Source of the DNA: a bacterium
Lineage (GTDB): Bacteria; Desulfobacterota; GWC2-55-46
DNA length: 7,770 nt
NCBI GenBank assembly: GCA_027310325.1
Contig: DAIDBB010000194.1
Span: forward strand, 1 to 7,770
Direction of reading: 5' to 3'
This document shows, in pieces, positions 6,842-7,770 of this stretch (position 1 is its first letter; every line of letters begins with the position of its first letter). Below the pieces are notes generated by a model, which was not told the DNA's origin, made no database searches, and saw nothing but the letters and a program-made list of their open reading frames with translations. The translations under genes were made by a program, and so were the position numbers.

Positions 6842-7770
6842 TCATTCGAACCTTACCCTGGGGTCGACTAGCGTATAGCTTATATCCGTCAGTATTAGCC
6901 CGGCTATGTAAAGGAGCGACCCGAGATAGACCATCGAGCGTACGATCGCGAAGTCCTGAGCCTGGATCGCTTCTATCGTGAAGTTCCCCAGGCCCGGGAT
7001 CGCGAAGAAGGTCTCCATTATTAGGCTCCCATAAAAGAGAAACGGGATGGAGACGACCACGTTAGTAAGGACCGGTATCATGGCGTTCTTGAGCGCGTGC
7101 TTGAAAAGCACTGCCGATTCCGGCAATCCCTTGGCCCGCGCGGTCCTGACGTAGTCCTTGCCCAGCTCTTCGAGGAATACGGTCCTGTAAAATCTGATCC
7201 CGGCGCCAATGCCGCTAATTATGCCGACTATTACGGGTAGAACCACGAACTTGAACGAGTGGAGGCCTATATCGTAGCCGGATATGGGGAAAAGCCTTAA
7301 TATCTTACCGAGGACGTACTGGCCGGTAATTATGTAAAAGAGGGTCGAGACCGACATCATGACTACGCCCAGGATAAGGCCCAGCAGGTCGATGTATGTG
7401 CCCTTGTAGTAGGCGAGCATCATGGCGAAGAAAAGGTCAAGGGCGACCCCCACGGCGAATGTCGGCAGGCTTATGAAAAGGCTCTGCCACATCCTCTGCC
7501 TTATTTCCGAGCCGATATCGATGTTGTTCCTGTCGGATCTACCGAAGTCGAACCAGATGAGGGGGACGGATTTCTGGAAGAATATCGTCTGCGTCACGGT
7601 CGCGATACCTTTCTCCTTTGTATTTAGGAACGACGGGAGGTTGTAGCCGTGGTCTATCTTCCAGTTCTCAATGGCCCGGGGGGTTACGTTTTTTTCGCCG
7701 AGGATCTTCCTTGCCATGTCGTCCGGGGTATTCACGTAGAAAAATAGTAGCGCCGTAAGGACGTTTACCC
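6842..7770 (-). CDS. YejB/DppB-like permease, N-terminus beyond window
   Basis: This is the other channel subunit of the importer; 308 complete codons are in the window and the reading frame stays open to the right edge. A GTG at 7733-7735 could be taken as the start, but the codons before it read VNVLTALLFFY, which continues into VNTPDDMARKILGEK. That is the end of the conserved first membrane helix of DppB-type permeases, so the real start lies outside. Visible parts, numbered from the first full codon, are DFGRS (74-78) ahead of the second helix, several hydrophobic segments, the EAA loop DYVRTARAKGLPESA (205-219) ending in KNAMIPV, and ETFFAIPGLG (252-261). The C-terminus, DISYTLVDPRVRFE, is nearly the same as the end of E. 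coli YejB. It precedes the second permease by 28 bases. The missing periplasmic binding protein would be expected further upstream. Confidence 0.93.
   Translation of the reverse strand, partial: VNVLTALLFFYVNTPDDMARKILGEKNVTPRAIENWKIDHGYNLPSFLNTKEKGIATVTQTIFFQKSVPLIWFDFGRSDRNNIDIGSEIRQRMWQSLFISLPTFAVGVALDLFFAMMLAYYKGTYIDLLGLILGVVMMSVSTLFYIITGQYVLGKILRLFPISGYDIGLHSFKFVVLPVIVGIISGIGAGIRFYRTVFLEELGKDYVRTARAKGLPESAVLFKHALKNAMIPVLTNVVVSIPFLFYGSLIMETFFAIPGLGNFTIEAIQAQDFAIVRSMVYLGSLLYIAGLILTDISYTLVDPRVRFE

Noticed and set aside
1..7770. CRISPR array, tRNA, rRNA, insertion sequence or phage genes
   Set aside because: I saw no regularly spaced repeats, no cloverleaf-type sequence, no transposase-like frames and no terminal repeats by eye on either strand.

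Overview
The window holds two gene groups that meet tail to tail near position 2090. The left group, on the + strand, has two genes of surface-polysaccharide type: a GT4-like glycosyltransferase (21-1286) and a SAM-dependent methyltransferase (1265-2074). The right part is all on the - strand. Read in its transcription direction it holds an inner-membrane permease cut by the window edge (6842-7770), a second permease (5641-6813), a fused double ATPase (3748-5622), and, after a 145-base gap with its own promoter-like sequence, a Wzi-family outer-membrane protein gene (2102-3602) broken by a one-base frameshift.

The three transporter genes form a tight operon (gaps of 18 and 28 bases) in the order permease B, permease E, ATPase. 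This matches the YejB-YejE-YejF arrangement of peptide and microcin C importers. The expected periplasmic binding protein (YejA-like) is not in the window and would lie beyond the right edge. The imported substrate cannot be read from the sequence; peptides are the family default. The + strand genes and the Wzi-family gene fit together as part of a capsule or exopolysaccharide locus: sugar transfer, methylation of the glycan or its precursor, and attachment or assembly at the outer membrane.

The organism is a Gram-negative bacterium, because the Wzi-like product has a signal peptide, a beta-barrel type sequence and a terminal Phe. Base composition looks moderately GC-rich by eye, with frequent ATA (Ile) and AGG (Arg) codons. 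That combination is common in Desulfobacterota, Nitrospirota and related uncultured lineages; this is a weak inference and not an identification.

I found no RNA genes, CRISPR array, insertion sequence or phage gene. Nothing here amounts to a clearly new system. The points most worth checking are the wzi frameshift, the palindrome and promoter in the 3603-3747 gap, the extra membrane segment and loop in the second permease, and the four-cysteine linker of the ATPase.
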